A stretch of DNA of 36,372 nucleotides from the NCBI GenBank assembly GCA_030530315.1, contig JAUMVG010000032.1, positions 1 to 36,372 of the forward strand. Direction: 5' to 3'. The DNA is from Clostridia bacterium. Its GTDB lineage: Bacteria > Bacillota > Clostridia > Christensenellales > Aristaeellaceae. Shown in pieces: positions 1 through 8,296 of this stretch; positions within the stretch are counted from its first letter, which is position 1; each line of letters opens with the position of its first letter. The translations under genes were made by a program, and so were the position numbers. A model generated the notes under the pieces. It was not told the origin of the DNA, did not search any database, and saw only the letters and a list, made by a program, of their open reading frames with translations.

Positions 1-89
1 TGCTCCTTTTGTCTACCTCGTTTCTGTCAATCCCACAACTTTCCGTGATGAACCTTAAAATGAGACTGAATCAGCAAAATCAGGGATTA

Positions 90-1652
90 TTACATCAGCG
101 GCGCGACAAACTGCATCAGCTCCCCTATGATCTTGTAGGACAGCTTCTCGCCCCGGATGCTCTCGGGCGTGACCTGACGGCACTTTTCCAGCGTGCTCTG
201 GAAATCCCGTTCAATATCGGCGATGCACGCCGTCTGATACATGTAGGTCGCGCACTCGAAGTGATGGTAGAGGCTCCGGTAATCCAGATTGATCGTGCCC
301 ACCACGGCCTTTTTGTCGTCGCTGACAAACACCTTGGCGTGGACGAAGCCCGGCGCATACTCGTAGATCTTCACGCCCGCCTCCACCAGCCGCTTGTAGT
401 GGGCCTTGGCCAGCGCGTAGGCGATGCGCTTGTCGGGAATGCCCGGCAGGATCAGCTTCACGTCCACGCCGCGCCGGGCGGCATACTTGAGGGCGGTCTC
501 CAGCTCGCCGTCCAGGATCAGGTAGGGCGTCATGATGTGCACATAGTCCGTCGCCCGGTTCAGAATGTCCATGTACACCGTCTCGCCCACCTTGTCGTCG
601 TCCAGCGGGCAATCCCCATAGGGAATCACGAAGCCGGAGGGATGCTCCGGCACAAAGCCGGTGTCCCGAAGGAAGGGTTCGAACTGCGGTTCCCTCTCGG
701 TGATGTTCCACATTTGCAGGAACATCAGCGTGAAGCTCCTTGCCGCGTCGCCCCTGAGCATCACCGCGGTGTCCTTCCAATGGCCGAAGCGCTCGACGCG
801 GTTGATGTATTCATCCGCCAGGTTGACGCCGCCGTTGAAGGCCACCTTGCCGTCGATCACCAGGATCTTGCGGTGGTCGCGGTAGTTGTAGTGGGAGGAG
901 ATCACGGGCCGGATCGGCGCGAAGGCCTTGGCCTTGATGCCCTTCTCTGCCAGCAACTTGCAGTAGTTCGCGGGCAGCGTGGAGATCTCCAGCATGCCGT
1001 CGTACATCACGCGCACATCGACGCCGGCCTTCGCCTTCTCCACCAGGATCTCCAGGATGCTGCCCCACATGAAGCCTTCCTCGATGATGAAGTACTCCAT
1101 GAAGATGAACTTCTCCGCCTTTTTCAGTTCCTCCAGCATCGCGGCGAACTTGTCCTCGCCCAGCGGGAAAAACGTGGCCTCGGTCCTGTCGTACACGGGA
1201 AAGCAGTTGCTCTGGTTCAGGTAGGTGACCAGGTCGTCCGTGCCGGAGGGATCGCCGGCCAGCCTTTCCAGCACGCCCTCGGGCTGCGGGACGGCGTCCC
1301 TGGTCCGGTCGATCAGCTCCGCCTCCCGGCGCTGGATGGCGCGGTGGCCCAGGTTCATCTGCGTGAAGGCCAGCATGGCCGCGCCGGACACCGGAAGGAT
1401 GGCGATGATGAACATCCACGTCAGCCTGGCGGCGGAATCCATGCCGCTGTTGAACAGGTAGATCACCGCACCGACGGTGAGCACCGCGAGCGCCGCCTCG
1501 AAGAACGGCAGCAGGCCCTTGAGCCACCCGTAGAAGCTGACCACCAGCAGCAGCTGCACGGCCAGCAGCAGCACGATCACAAAGAACCGGCTGAACAGCA
1601 GGTGGATCAGGCCCTTTTTCTTCGGTTTCGCCAGTCTGTAGATATCGCTCAT
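90..1652 (-). CDS. cls: Cardiolipin synthase (phospholipase D superfamily)
   Basis: Membrane enzyme that joins two phosphatidylglycerols into cardiolipin and glycerol. The 520-aa product starts with a basic stretch and has three hydrophobic segments (about residues 18-42, 48-68 and 80-100), then two PLD catalytic motifs of the HxKxxxxD type: HRKILVID at about residue 260 and HAKVFVSD at about residue 438. Length and layout match Cls. I chose the ATG at 1652 because AAGGA at 1662-1666 lies 9 nt upstream; an ATG at 1658 would add two residues with only 3 nt spacing. It is the last gene after GH127 and GH4 on the same strand, about 100 bp from the GH4 stop, and may be cotranscribed with them or have its own promoter. 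The family call is firm; the substrate is inferred from the family. Confidence 0.93.
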   Translation of the reverse strand: MSDIYRLAKPKKKGLIHLLFSRFFVIVLLLAVQLLLVVSFYGWLKGLLPFFEAALAVLTVGAVIYLFNSGMDSAARLTWMFIIAILPVSGAAMLAFTQMNLGHRAIQRREAELIDRTRDAVPQPEGVLERLAGDPSGTDDLVTYLNQSNCFPVYDRTEATFFPLGEDKFAAMLEELKKAEKFIFMEYFIIEEGFMWGSILEILVEKAKAGVDVRVMYDGMLEISTLPANYCKLLAEKGIKAKAFAPIRPVISSHYNYRDHRKILVIDGKVAFNGGVNLADEYINRVERFGHWKDTAVMLRGDAARSFTLMFLQMWNITEREPQFEPFLRDTGFVPEHPSGFVIPYGDCPLDDDKVGETVYMDILNRATDYVHIMTPYLILDGELETALKYAARRGVDVKLILPGIPDKRIAYALAKAHYKRLVEAGVKIYEYAPGFVHAKVFVSDDKKAVVGTINLDYRSLYHHFECATYMYQTACIADIERDFQSTLEKCRQVTPESIRGEKLSYKIIGELMQFVAPLM

Positions 1653-1756
1653 TCTCATTCATCCTTCCATGTTTAACCATCCGGGCCGAATCAACCCGCC
1701 GCAGGCAGGTGCCGCCGGCTCACGTCGCCGCGCTCGCAGGCGTGCCAGAAGACGGC

Positions 1757-3235
1757 TTACTCCCGCTTGTGGCGTTCCTCCCGCTCCCTGCGCTCGGCGG
1801 AGACCTCCTCGGCGGTCTTGACCCGCTGGCGCGCCGCGCCGCGATAGCCCTCGTTGGTGGGAATGAGGCCGCCTTCGGCAAAGCGCGCCTTCGCCCGGGC
1901 GATGACCTCTTTGTACTGGGGCAGCCACGCCTCCTGGGCGATCAGCAGCTCGTCCACCATCTGCCACACCTCCGGCGGGTTGCACACCGCGCCGGTCAGC
2001 GGATCCATCAGCACCGCCTGCTTGAGCAGCTCCGCGTCGCCGGTGACGGCCGCCTCCACGGCCAGCCGCTGCACCCACACGGACTGGCTGCACACCGCCG
2101 CGCAGCCCAGGGGCAGCTCGCCCACCCTGGGGACGGAGATGCCGTTGCCATCCACATAGCAGGGCACCTCCACCACGCACTCGTCCGGCAGGTTGGAGAT
2201 CGCCCCGTGGTTCATCACGTTGAAGTGGCCGCGGTAGGTTCGGCCCGTCTCCAGCGCCTCGATGATGTAGCTGCCATGCTCGCTGCTGCGCTCGTCCCCG
2301 CCGTAGCTCTTGGGCGGCTCGGCCAGCAGCCTGGGGAACTCCGTCTCGAACCAGTTGCGGTTCTCCCGGGTCTCCCTCAGGTAGCCGCCGGTCTCGCCGT
2401 TGATCCAGCTGGACAGGTCGATCCACCTTTCAATTTCACCGGGCCGCTTGCGGTACCAGGCCACGTATTCCGACAGGTGCCCGTTGGACTCGGTGGAGTA
2501 ATACCCAAAGCGCCTCAATACGTCGATGCGCACTTTCTCGGTGCGGCTGTACTCCGGGTGCCTCTCGAAGCCCTCCAGCAGCCTGCCGATCATCTCCTGC
2601 CCGTTGTGCTTGACCGACAGGTACCAAGTCTGGTGGTTCAGGCCCGCGCAGACCACGTCCAGCTCCTTCCGGTCCTTCACGCCCAGCACGTCCGCGATCT
2701 GCATCTCGCCGTGGATCTCCCCGTGGCACAGGCCCAGCGTGCGCACGCCGCCGTATTTGATGCAGGCCCAAGTGAGCATGGCCATGGGATTGGAATAGTT
2801 GAGCAGCAGCGCGTTCGGCTCTGCCACCTCGCGGATGTCCCTGCAGAAATCCAGCACCGCGGCGATGCCCCGCTGGCCGTACAGGATGCCGCCGACGCAC
2901 AGCGTGTCGCCCACGCACTGGTCCACGCCGTATTTCAGCGGGATGTCAATATCCGATTCAAAGGCCTCCAGCCCGCCGATGCGCACGCAGTTCACGATGT
3001 AGCGGGCGCCCTTCAGCGCCTCCCGGCGGTCCGTGGTGGCAAAAATTTTTGTGGGGATGCCGTTGGCGTCCAGGTCCCGCTGGCACAGCCGGGTCACCCT
3101 GTCCAGGTTGTCGGGATTGATGTCCGTGAAGGCCACCTCGATGTTCCGCAGTTCCCTGACGGACATGATGTCGGTGAACAGGGTGCGCGCGAACGTCAGG
3201 CTGCCCGCGCCGATGATCGTCAGCTTGAATGCCAT
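1757..3235 (-). CDS. GH4 family alpha-galactosidase/alpha-glucosidase-like glycosidase
   Basis: NAD+- and metal-dependent cytoplasmic glycosidase of family GH4, which cleaves by a redox-elimination mechanism. The 492-aa product opens with the dinucleotide-binding motif IGAGS (about residues 8-12) and carries the family metal-ligand positions: Cys in GLCHGE near residue 170 and His in LNHQTW near residue 201. The family contains alpha-galactosidases, alpha-glucosidases, alpha-glucuronidases and 6-phospho-glycosidases. The sequence resembles the MelA-like branch, but I cannot fix the sugar. There is no signal peptide, so the substrate must be imported. It begins 18 bp after the GH127 stop, so the two are almost surely one operon for plant-glycan breakdown. 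GGGAGGG lies just upstream of the ATG. Confidence 0.88.
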   Translation of the reverse strand: MAFKLTIIGAGSLTFARTLFTDIMSVRELRNIEVAFTDINPDNLDRVTRLCQRDLDANGIPTKIFATTDRREALKGARYIVNCVRIGGLEAFESDIDIPLKYGVDQCVGDTLCVGGILYGQRGIAAVLDFCRDIREVAEPNALLLNYSNPMAMLTWACIKYGGVRTLGLCHGEIHGEMQIADVLGVKDRKELDVVCAGLNHQTWYLSVKHNGQEMIGRLLEGFERHPEYSRTEKVRIDVLRRFGYYSTESNGHLSEYVAWYRKRPGEIERWIDLSSWINGETGGYLRETRENRNWFETEFPRLLAEPPKSYGGDERSSEHGSYIIEALETGRTYRGHFNVMNHGAISNLPDECVVEVPCYVDGNGISVPRVGELPLGCAAVCSQSVWVQRLAVEAAVTGDAELLKQAVLMDPLTGAVCNPPEVWQMVDELLIAQEAWLPQYKEVIARAKARFAEGGLIPTNEGYRGAARQRVKTAEEVSAERREREERHKRE

Positions 3236-3253
3236 GCCATGCCCTCCCTTTTG

Positions 3254-5176
3254 TCAATTCCGAATCCAGACCCGCATCTCCCCCATGCCCCGGTTGGCCC
3301 AGGCGTAGTAGGGGATCCAGCGCAGCCTGACGGGTTCGGCCTCCGGCGCGTCCCGGAAACCGTACAGCGCGCCGTCCCAGCCGCCGTCCTTTTCCCGCAG
3401 GCCGTCGGTGGTCAGCGTCACCACGCCGCCCAGGGTTTCCGGCTCCCAGCGGATCGCGGCATCGGCAGCGGTGCCCGCGCGCACGCTGTGCAGGGCGCCG
3501 CCGTTGTCCGCCTCCTCCAGGCAGTACACGATGGGCCCCCGCTGCAGCGCCACCTTTCCGGCGTCCTCCCGCACCTTGGGGTTGGCCCGGACCCACCGGG
3601 CGGGCATGGCCAGGGCCAGCTCGATCCCGTCTCCAGGCCGCCACTCGCGGTCAAGGACGGCATAGCCGTCCCGCACGGCGGCCTCCACAGCCTCGCCATT
3701 CACCGCCAGCGTCCACTCCGTGCACCAGCCGGGAAGGCGCAGCGCGATGCCCTTGCGGCAGGGGGTGTCCCCGGCCACGGTGAGCTTCACATCCCCCTCC
3801 CAGGGGTAGTTGGTCTCCACCTTCAGGGAAAGGCCGTCCGCCCGAATCCCGCCGCCCGCGTACAGGTTCACATACACGGTATCCCTGGTCTCCGTAGCCA
3901 CGTATTCCTCCAGCGAAGTCAGCATGCGGATCAGGTTCGGCGGGCAGCAGGCGCAGCCGAACCACTTCTGCCTTTCCGGCTTCACATGGCGCTTGTAGGC
4001 GTCCTGCTCGCAGGCCTCCGGCACCACCTCCAGCGGGTTCACGTAGAAGAAGCGCTTGCCGTCCAGCTGCATGCCGCTGATGATGCCGTTGTACAGCGCC
4101 CGCTCCATCACATCGGCATACTCCCCCTTCGGCTCCAGCAGCAGCATCCGCCTGGCGAAGAAGGCCAGGCCGATGGAGGCGCAGGTCTCGCCGTAGACGG
4201 TGTCGTTGGGCAGGTCGTAGTCGAAGGTGAAGGCCTCGCCGTGTTCGCTGGAGCCCACCGCGCCGGTAACGTACATGCGGCGCCGAGTGGCGCTTTCCCA
4301 CAGGTCGCGGCAGGCGCGGGCCAGTTCCGCGTCGCCGGTCTCCCGGGCCACGTCGGCCATGCCGCTGTAGAGGTACATGGCCCGCACGGCGTGGCCCTCG
4401 GCGTCCTTCTGGGTCCGCACGGGCTGCTGGGCCTGGTAGTAGCGATAGCGCAGGGGGCTGTTCTTCCAGTAGAAGCCGTTGCCGTTGCGCCTTCCCTCCT
4501 CCTCGAAGAACAGCGGGCTTTGGCCGCGCTCATCCACGAAGTACTTCGCCAGCCGAAGGTGCTTTTCGTCGCCGGTCACGGTGTACAGCCGCATCAGCGC
4601 CATCTCGATCACCGGGTGGCCGGGATAGCCTCGCAGCTTGCCCTCCTCCGGGCCGACGACGCTGTCGATGTGGTCCACGAAGCGGATGGCCACGTCCAGC
4701 AGCCTGCGCTTGCCGGTGACCTGGTAGTAAGCCACGGCGGCCTCGATCATGTGGCCCGCCACGTACAGCTCGTGGTGGTCCTTCAGGTTCGTCCAGCGCT
4801 TGTCCAGGCCGTTGATGATGTAATAGGTGTCCAGGTAGCCGTCGGGCTGCTGGGCCGCGGCCACCTCCTCGATGGCACCGTCGGCAACGGCCTCCAGCTG
4901 CGGGTCGGGATGCCAGCGCAGGCTGAACGCCACGCCCTCCAGCCACTTGTACACGTCGCTGTCCTGGAACACGAAGCCTCCGAATTCACCCTGTTCCTTT
5001 CCCGCGGCGATGCGGAAGTTGCGCATGCAGTGGCTGGGCTCGGCGTCCGCCTCCAGCTGATCGTTCAGCGCCTTCCACTGGTAGGGGATGCCCTCCCGCA
5101 CCACGGTTTCGCGAAAGCGGTTCCAGAAGCGATCGTTCAGGGTGACGTCCGTCAGGGACTTTGCGTATCGATTCAT
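3254..5176 (-). CDS. GH127 beta-L-arabinofuranosidase
   Basis: Cytoplasmic retaining glycosidase expected to release L-arabinofuranose from beta-arabino-oligosaccharides such as those on plant hydroxyproline-rich glycoproteins. The 640-aa product carries the Zn-cysteine site of GH127: Glu330 and Cys332 in ETCAS, and the cluster Cys408-Ala-Cys410-Cys411 followed by PPN. These match the Glu-x-Cys and Cys-Cys positions of HypBA1, where one Cys of the pair is the nucleophile. I chose the ATG at 5176 because GGAGG lies 7 nt upstream; an in-frame ATG at 5191 lacks a site. No signal peptide is seen. It is first in the operon with the GH4 gene, under the promoter at 5281-5309. Close relatives include GH146; GH127 is the better guess from length and motifs. 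Confidence 0.92.
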   Translation of the reverse strand: MNRYAKSLTDVTLNDRFWNRFRETVVREGIPYQWKALNDQLEADAEPSHCMRNFRIAAGKEQGEFGGFVFQDSDVYKWLEGVAFSLRWHPDPQLEAVADGAIEEVAAAQQPDGYLDTYYIINGLDKRWTNLKDHHELYVAGHMIEAAVAYYQVTGKRRLLDVAIRFVDHIDSVVGPEEGKLRGYPGHPVIEMALMRLYTVTGDEKHLRLAKYFVDERGQSPLFFEEEGRRNGNGFYWKNSPLRYRYYQAQQPVRTQKDAEGHAVRAMYLYSGMADVARETGDAELARACRDLWESATRRRMYVTGAVGSSEHGEAFTFDYDLPNDTVYGETCASIGLAFFARRMLLLEPKGEYADVMERALYNGIISGMQLDGKRFFYVNPLEVVPEACEQDAYKRHVKPERQKWFGCACCPPNLIRMLTSLEEYVATETRDTVYVNLYAGGGIRADGLSLKVETNYPWEGDVKLTVAGDTPCRKGIALRLPGWCTEWTLAVNGEAVEAAVRDGYAVLDREWRPGDGIELALAMPARWVRANPKVREDAGKVALQRGPIVYCLEEADNGGALHSVRAGTAADAAIRWEPETLGGVVTLTTDGLREKDGGWDGALYGFRDAPEAEPVRLRWIPYYAWANRGMGEMRVWIRN

Positions 5177-5207
5177 GGTGAAACCTCCCAATTATGATCT
5201 CACAAGT

Positions 5208-5309
5208 CCCGGCAAGCCGGGAACTGGGGTATGCCGTTTGCGGCCTGAAGCGAAGCATATACCAATCCTAATCCTATTTTATTATAGTACATTGTTTTTC
5301 ACGATTCAA
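5208..5309 (-). promoter_or_regulatory. Promoter and 5' leader of the GH127-GH4 operon
   Basis: On the minus strand TTGAAT (5304-5309) and TATAAT (5281-5286) are separated by 17 bp, a near-consensus sigma-A promoter. The transcript would carry a leader of about 100 nt with two inverted repeats: CCCGGC/GCCGGG (5208-5221, 2-nt loop) and GGTATGC/GCATATACC (5228-5263, one bulge). Whether these hairpins regulate is unknown. Confidence 0.7.
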
Positions 5310-5379
5310 TACGCAATCCCTCTCGGCGGGGAGAAGGGCCCTCAATTTCCAACATTACGCGATGATCCAAAAGAAATAA

Positions 5380-5430
5380 GCGACATCCCACCAACCGCCG
5401 GCGCCGTGCCGGGGTTTGATGGGATGTCGC
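5380..5430 (-). terminator. Rho-independent terminator downstream of the cyclophilin-like gene
   Basis: Perfect 11-bp arms GCGACATCCCA (5380-5390) and TGGGATGTCGC (5420-5430). On the minus strand the stem is followed by a T-rich stretch (TTATTTCTTTT), so it ends transcripts arriving from 5613 and beyond. The loop is GC-rich and can fold further. Of the rest of the gene-free stretch 5177-5612, 5431-5580 holds nothing I recognise. Confidence 0.65.
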
Positions 5431-5580
5431 CTGTTCAGCGCATTGCCGATACTATGGTTGTTGATGTATCACAGGTTTTGGGCGGCCTCCAGGCCGGCGA
5501 CGATTCATTCAAGCGTCGATGCCGCGAGGGCGTTCTCCGCAAATGACAGATGCCGGAAAAGGCGCCGCGGAACCGCTGCG

Positions 5581-5619
5581 GGAATGAATCCGCGGCTGCA
5601 TGGACAACAGATTCATTCC
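5581..5619. repeat. Inverted repeat over the stop codon of the cyclophilin-like gene
   Basis: Perfect 10-bp arms GGAATGAATC (5581-5590) and GATTCATTCC (5610-5619), with the right arm covering the end of the gene at 5613. A third half-site GATTCATTC lies near 5505. It could be a weak terminator or a stabilising 3' hairpin; no long T-run follows on either strand. Confidence 0.4.
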
Positions 5620-6074
5620 ATCGACAGCGTGATCGTCGCGTCCCCATTGCCCAGCAATTCCTTCATCTGCTCCGGGGTCTGGTCGGTGATGTGTCCCAGC
5701 CGGGTATACGCCCAGGAATTGCTGCCGTAAAACACCACGAGCTGATCGCCCGAATAGAGCACGATGTCGCCGGAGACGGTGGTCGTCTGCGCGTCGTCGC
5801 GGGGCAGGCTCTGGCCGACGGCTCCGACCTGCTCGAATCCGCCATACATGGACATCTCGATCGCCAGGCCCTCCGAGGCTTGGAGCGAGGCCTCCACCAG
5901 CGCCTTCAGCGCCTCCACGGATTCATTGTCCTCCCAGGCCACCGTCACCGGGGTCTGGCCGATCAACATCTGCATATTCCTTTCTCCTTCCACAGGAATC
6001 GCCTCCGCCGCCGGCGCGGGCAGCCCCGCCAGGCAGAGCATCAGCGCGCACAACAGCGCCAAAGTCCTTCTCAT
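5613..6074 (-). CDS. Secreted cyclophilin-like fold protein
   Basis: The 153-aa product begins with a signal peptide (RR, a hydrophobic core with Ala/Leu/Cys, probable cleavage after PAPAAEA around residue 25). The mature part ends with a segment containing FYGSNSWAYTRLGHI, the hallmark of the small cyclophilin-like domain family (Cyclophil_like2 in Pfam, from memory), a beta-barrel related to cyclophilins. Members often lack proven isomerase activity, so no reaction is assigned. A Cys in the leader core (ALMLCLAG) is a weak lipobox candidate. It follows a broken FMN-reductase gene and the MBL-rubredoxin gene on the same strand; in other genomes this family often sits beside flavoproteins, which fits. 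GAAGGGA lies upstream of the ATG. Confidence 0.72.
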   Translation of the reverse strand: MRRTLALLCALMLCLAGLPAPAAEAIPVEGERNMQMLIGQTPVTVAWEDNESVEALKALVEASLQASEGLAIEMSMYGGFEQVGAVGQSLPRDDAQTTTVSGDIVLYSGDQLVVFYGSNSWAYTRLGHITDQTPEQMKELLGNGDATITLSME

Positions 6075-6080
6075 TGCGCT

Positions 6081-6251
6081 TCATTCCCTTCTTCCGCGCG
6101 TTCCGGAGCCTGAACCGCCGCCGGTCTTCACCCTGCCGACCCGGAGGGCCCCGGCCTCGCATCCCGCGGCCTTCGCGCCTTTGGCAAGCGCTTCGACCAT
6201 CGCGGCGGTGTCCTGCTTCCCGGGGCTCCCGTTCAGAGCAGCGATCCTCGC
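6081..6251 (-). pseudogene. Remnant of an NADPH-dependent FMN reductase / flavodoxin-like gene
   Basis: Reading leftwards from 6251 the frame gives RIAALNGSPGK, then TAAMVEALAKGAKAAG and LRVGRVKTGG. This is the N-terminal phosphate-binding loop (LNGSPR) and first helix of the NADPH-dependent FMN reductase family. Only about 45 residues are recognisable; after them the frame becomes Gly/Ser/Arg-rich and stops at 6081. A good ribosome site (AGGAGG) remains upstream, but the codon where ATG is expected reads GCG. The gene has lost its start and at least three quarters of its length, apparently by deletion joining it to the cyclophilin-like gene. Confidence 0.6.
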
Positions 6252-6267
6252 GGTGTTTCCCTCCTGT

Positions 6268-7209
6268 TTATGCCCTGTTGAACTTCCCCTTGGGCTGCCT
6301 GCAGCGCGGGCACTTCCAATCCTCGGGCAGGTCCTCAAAGGCCACGCCATCGTGCTCGGCGGGATCATAGACATAGCCGCAGATAGAGCAGACGTACTTG
6401 CCGCTCGCCTGCTGCGCGGTGAAATCGACTTCCGCCAGCACCGTCGGAACCGGGTTGTCCAGATCCATCACGCGCCCGGCTTCCAGGTTTTCATAGCCCT
6501 GGGGCGTGTGAGTGCCCATGTAGACCGTGGGATGATTCCGAACGAACTCGCGGACCCGGTCCAGCGTATCCCGCGCCGCGGCCAGATCGTCATAAACGGT
6601 GGAAAGCTTGTTCTCGTAGAGCGCCTCGTCCACATAGGTGATGTCGCCCTCGAACATATAGAAAAGGCCGTTGTTCTGGGCGATCACAAGGCTGTTGCCG
6701 TTGGTGTGTCCCTTGGCTTTGATGAACCAGACGCCTTCCGCGATCTTCTGGCAGGCGGGGAAATTGAAATACGCGCCGTCGGTGAAATCCACGGGCACGA
6801 TGTTGTCCAGGCCCTTCAGCTCATCGGCCCCGATTTCGTCCCGGTTGACATAGATCTTCGCATGGGGGAAGGATTTCAGCTCGCCGGAATGGTCGCTGTG
6901 CCGGTGGGTCAGCAGGATCTTCGTCACCTGCTCCGGCCTGTAGCCCAGCGCCGCGAAGGCCTCCATGTAAGTGGCCACATCCTTGCCGGTAAAGGCGGGG
7001 GTCTTCTCGTCGGGGACCTCCTCGGGCGTGCCCGCCGGGATGCCGGTATCCACCAGTATGACCTCGTCCCCCGTGTCGATCAGGTAGTTCTGCAGACTGC
7101 CGCGATAGCGCACGTTGGGATCGAACTTCTCCACGCCTTCCTCGCCGCCAAAGGCGAAGGGCTGGGAATAATAGCCGTCTCTCCTGAACTTGACTGCCTT
7201 GATTTCCAT
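6268..7209 (-). CDS. Metallo-beta-lactamase-fold hydrolase fused to a C-terminal rubredoxin
   Basis: The 313-aa product has an MBL domain of the N-acyl-homoserine-lactonase-like type with the metal motif HRHSDH near residue 102, further His in KGHTNGNS, Asp in [10 protein letters not shown] and His in MGTHTP. It then carries a rubredoxin: [10 protein letters not shown] near residue 272 and CPRCRQPKG near the end, giving the two CxxC iron ligands. MBL plus rubredoxin suggests a redox-linked enzyme, but it is not a classical flavodiiron protein because no flavodoxin domain is present. It starts 24 bp after the glutathione peroxidase stop, behind AGGAGG, so it likely belongs to the peroxide-response operon. 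The substrate is unknown. Confidence 0.85.
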   Translation of the reverse strand: MEIKAVKFRRDGYYSQPFAFGGEEGVEKFDPNVRYRGSLQNYLIDTGDEVILVDTGIPAGTPEEVPDEKTPAFTGKDVATYMEAFAALGYRPEQVTKILLTHRHSDHSGELKSFPHAKIYVNRDEIGADELKGLDNIVPVDFTDGAYFNFPACQKIAEGVWFIKAKGHTNGNSLVIAQNNGLFYMFEGDITYVDEALYENKLSTVYDDLAAARDTLDRVREFVRNHPTVYMGTHTPQGYENLEAGRVMDLDNPVPTVLAEVDFTAQQASGKYVCSICGYVYDPAEHDGVAFEDLPEDWKCPRCRQPKGKFNRA

Positions 7210-7233
7210 ATCCGTATCCTCCTGTTATAAATC

Positions 7234-7773
7234 TTACAGCAGCGCCTTCACGCAGGCCTCCACCTCTGCCATGTCGGCGGTGGGCTCGAAGCGGGCCACG
7301 ACGTTGCCCTCGCGGTCGACGACAAACTTGGTAAAGTTCCACTTGATGTCCGGCTTGCTGGCCCAGTCGGGATCGGCCTCGGAGAACATCTTCTCCAGCA
7401 GCGCCTTGTACTGGTGCTCCTGGAAGCCCTCGAAGCCCTTCTGGGACTTGAGATACGTGTACAGGGGCAGCTCGTTTGCGCCGTTGACGTCCGCCTTCTT
7501 CATCTGCGGGAAGGTGGTGTTGTAGTGGACGGTGCAGAACTCGTGGATGTCGTCGTCCGAGCCGGGAGCCTGGCCGCCGAACTGATTGCAGGGAATGTCC
7601 ACGATCTCCAGGCCCTTGTCGTGATAGTCCCTGTACAGCTGCTCGATGGGTGCGTACTGCGGAGTGAAGCCGCAGCCGGTGGCGGTGTTCACCACCAGGA
7701 TGACCTTGCCCCTGTAGTCCGAAAGGTTCAGTTCTCCGCCCTTGCCCGTCTTCAGAGTGTAATCATAGATCAT
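7234..7773 (-). CDS. Glutathione peroxidase family thiol peroxidase
   Basis: The 179-aa cytoplasmic enzyme reduces hydrogen peroxide or organic hydroperoxides. The active-site Cys34 lies in NTATGCGFTPQY, the Gln lies in PCNQFGGQ, and the Trp in KWNFTKFVVD, completing the Cys-Gln-Trp set. A Cys in HEFCTVHY matches the resolving cysteine of thioredoxin-dependent bacterial and plant GPx, so thioredoxin is the likelier reductant than glutathione. The residue is Cys, not selenocysteine. The start codon overlaps the stop of the OhrR-type regulator by 4 bp (ATGA), which implies translational coupling and regulation by it. Confidence 0.93.
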   Translation of the reverse strand: MIYDYTLKTGKGGELNLSDYRGKVILVVNTATGCGFTPQYAPIEQLYRDYHDKGLEIVDIPCNQFGGQAPGSDDDIHEFCTVHYNTTFPQMKKADVNGANELPLYTYLKSQKGFEGFQEHQYKALLEKMFSEADPDWASKPDIKWNFTKFVVDREGNVVARFEPTADMAEVEACVKALL

Positions 7774-8231
7774 GTTCTCGTCCTCCCCATTCTCGATAAT
7801 GCTTTGTCCAACAGGTATTTGAGCTGCATCAGTTCCTCCGTCGGCAGGTCGATGCAGCCGTTCATCTGCCCGGGCACGCTAAGCGCCTTCTCCTTAAGCG
7901 CCATGCCCTTCTCCGTCAGCGACAGGAACAGCTTGCGCTCCCGGCTCTGGGGGTGGGTGCGCACGATCAGCCCCTGTTTCTCCAGGCGCTTCAAAAGCGG
8001 CGTCAGCGTCCCGGAGTCCAGCCGCACGGTGTGACCCAGCTCGCTCTCCGTCATGTCGCCCCTCTCCCACAGCACCATCATCACGATGTACTGCGTGTAG
8101 GTCAAATCCAGGGCCTCCAAAGGCCTCCGGTACTGGCGAATGACCTCCTTCGCGCAGGCGTACAGCGGAAAGCAGATCTGGTTGCAAAGGCGAATGTCCT
8201 CATATCCCGGGTCGTTCTGAATGGTCTCCAT
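7770..8231 (-). CDS. MarR/OhrR-type peroxide-sensing regulator
   Basis: 153-aa winged-helix repressor of the OhrR branch of MarR. Near the N-terminus it has LCNQICFPLYA; Cys20 is at the position of the peroxidatic Cys15 of Bacillus OhrR. A second Cys at 16 and a third at 26 could allow intramolecular disulfides. The central DNA-binding part contains TESELGHTVRLDSGTLTPLLKRLEKQG in family position, with the wing at RERKLFLSLTEKG. I chose the ATG at 8231, behind AAAGGGTGA. It is coupled to the downstream glutathione peroxidase, where an OhrR gene is more usually coupled to ohr. Upstream, 65 bp separate it from the ferritin-like gene. Confidence 0.85.
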   Translation of the reverse strand: METIQNDPGYEDIRLCNQICFPLYACAKEVIRQYRRPLEALDLTYTQYIVMMVLWERGDMTESELGHTVRLDSGTLTPLLKRLEKQGLIVRTHPQSRERKLFLSLTEKGMALKEKALSVPGQMNGCIDLPTEELMQLKYLLDKALSRMGRTRT

Positions 8232-8296
8232 TGATTCACCCTTTTCGCAAAGAGGCTGGCGAATACTGTCGTCAGCCCCCTGCCCCTGTCGTGCCG

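Noticed and set aside
9-1676. Long plus-strand frame opposite the cardiolipin synthase gene
   Set aside because: Its product is His/Arg/Gln-rich with no family features; it is the antisense shadow of a GC-rich gene with clear PLD motifs.
1709-5197. Plus-strand frame of more than 1100 codons opposite GH4 and GH127
   Set aside because: Spans two real genes on the other strand, low-complexity product, no ribosome site or motifs.
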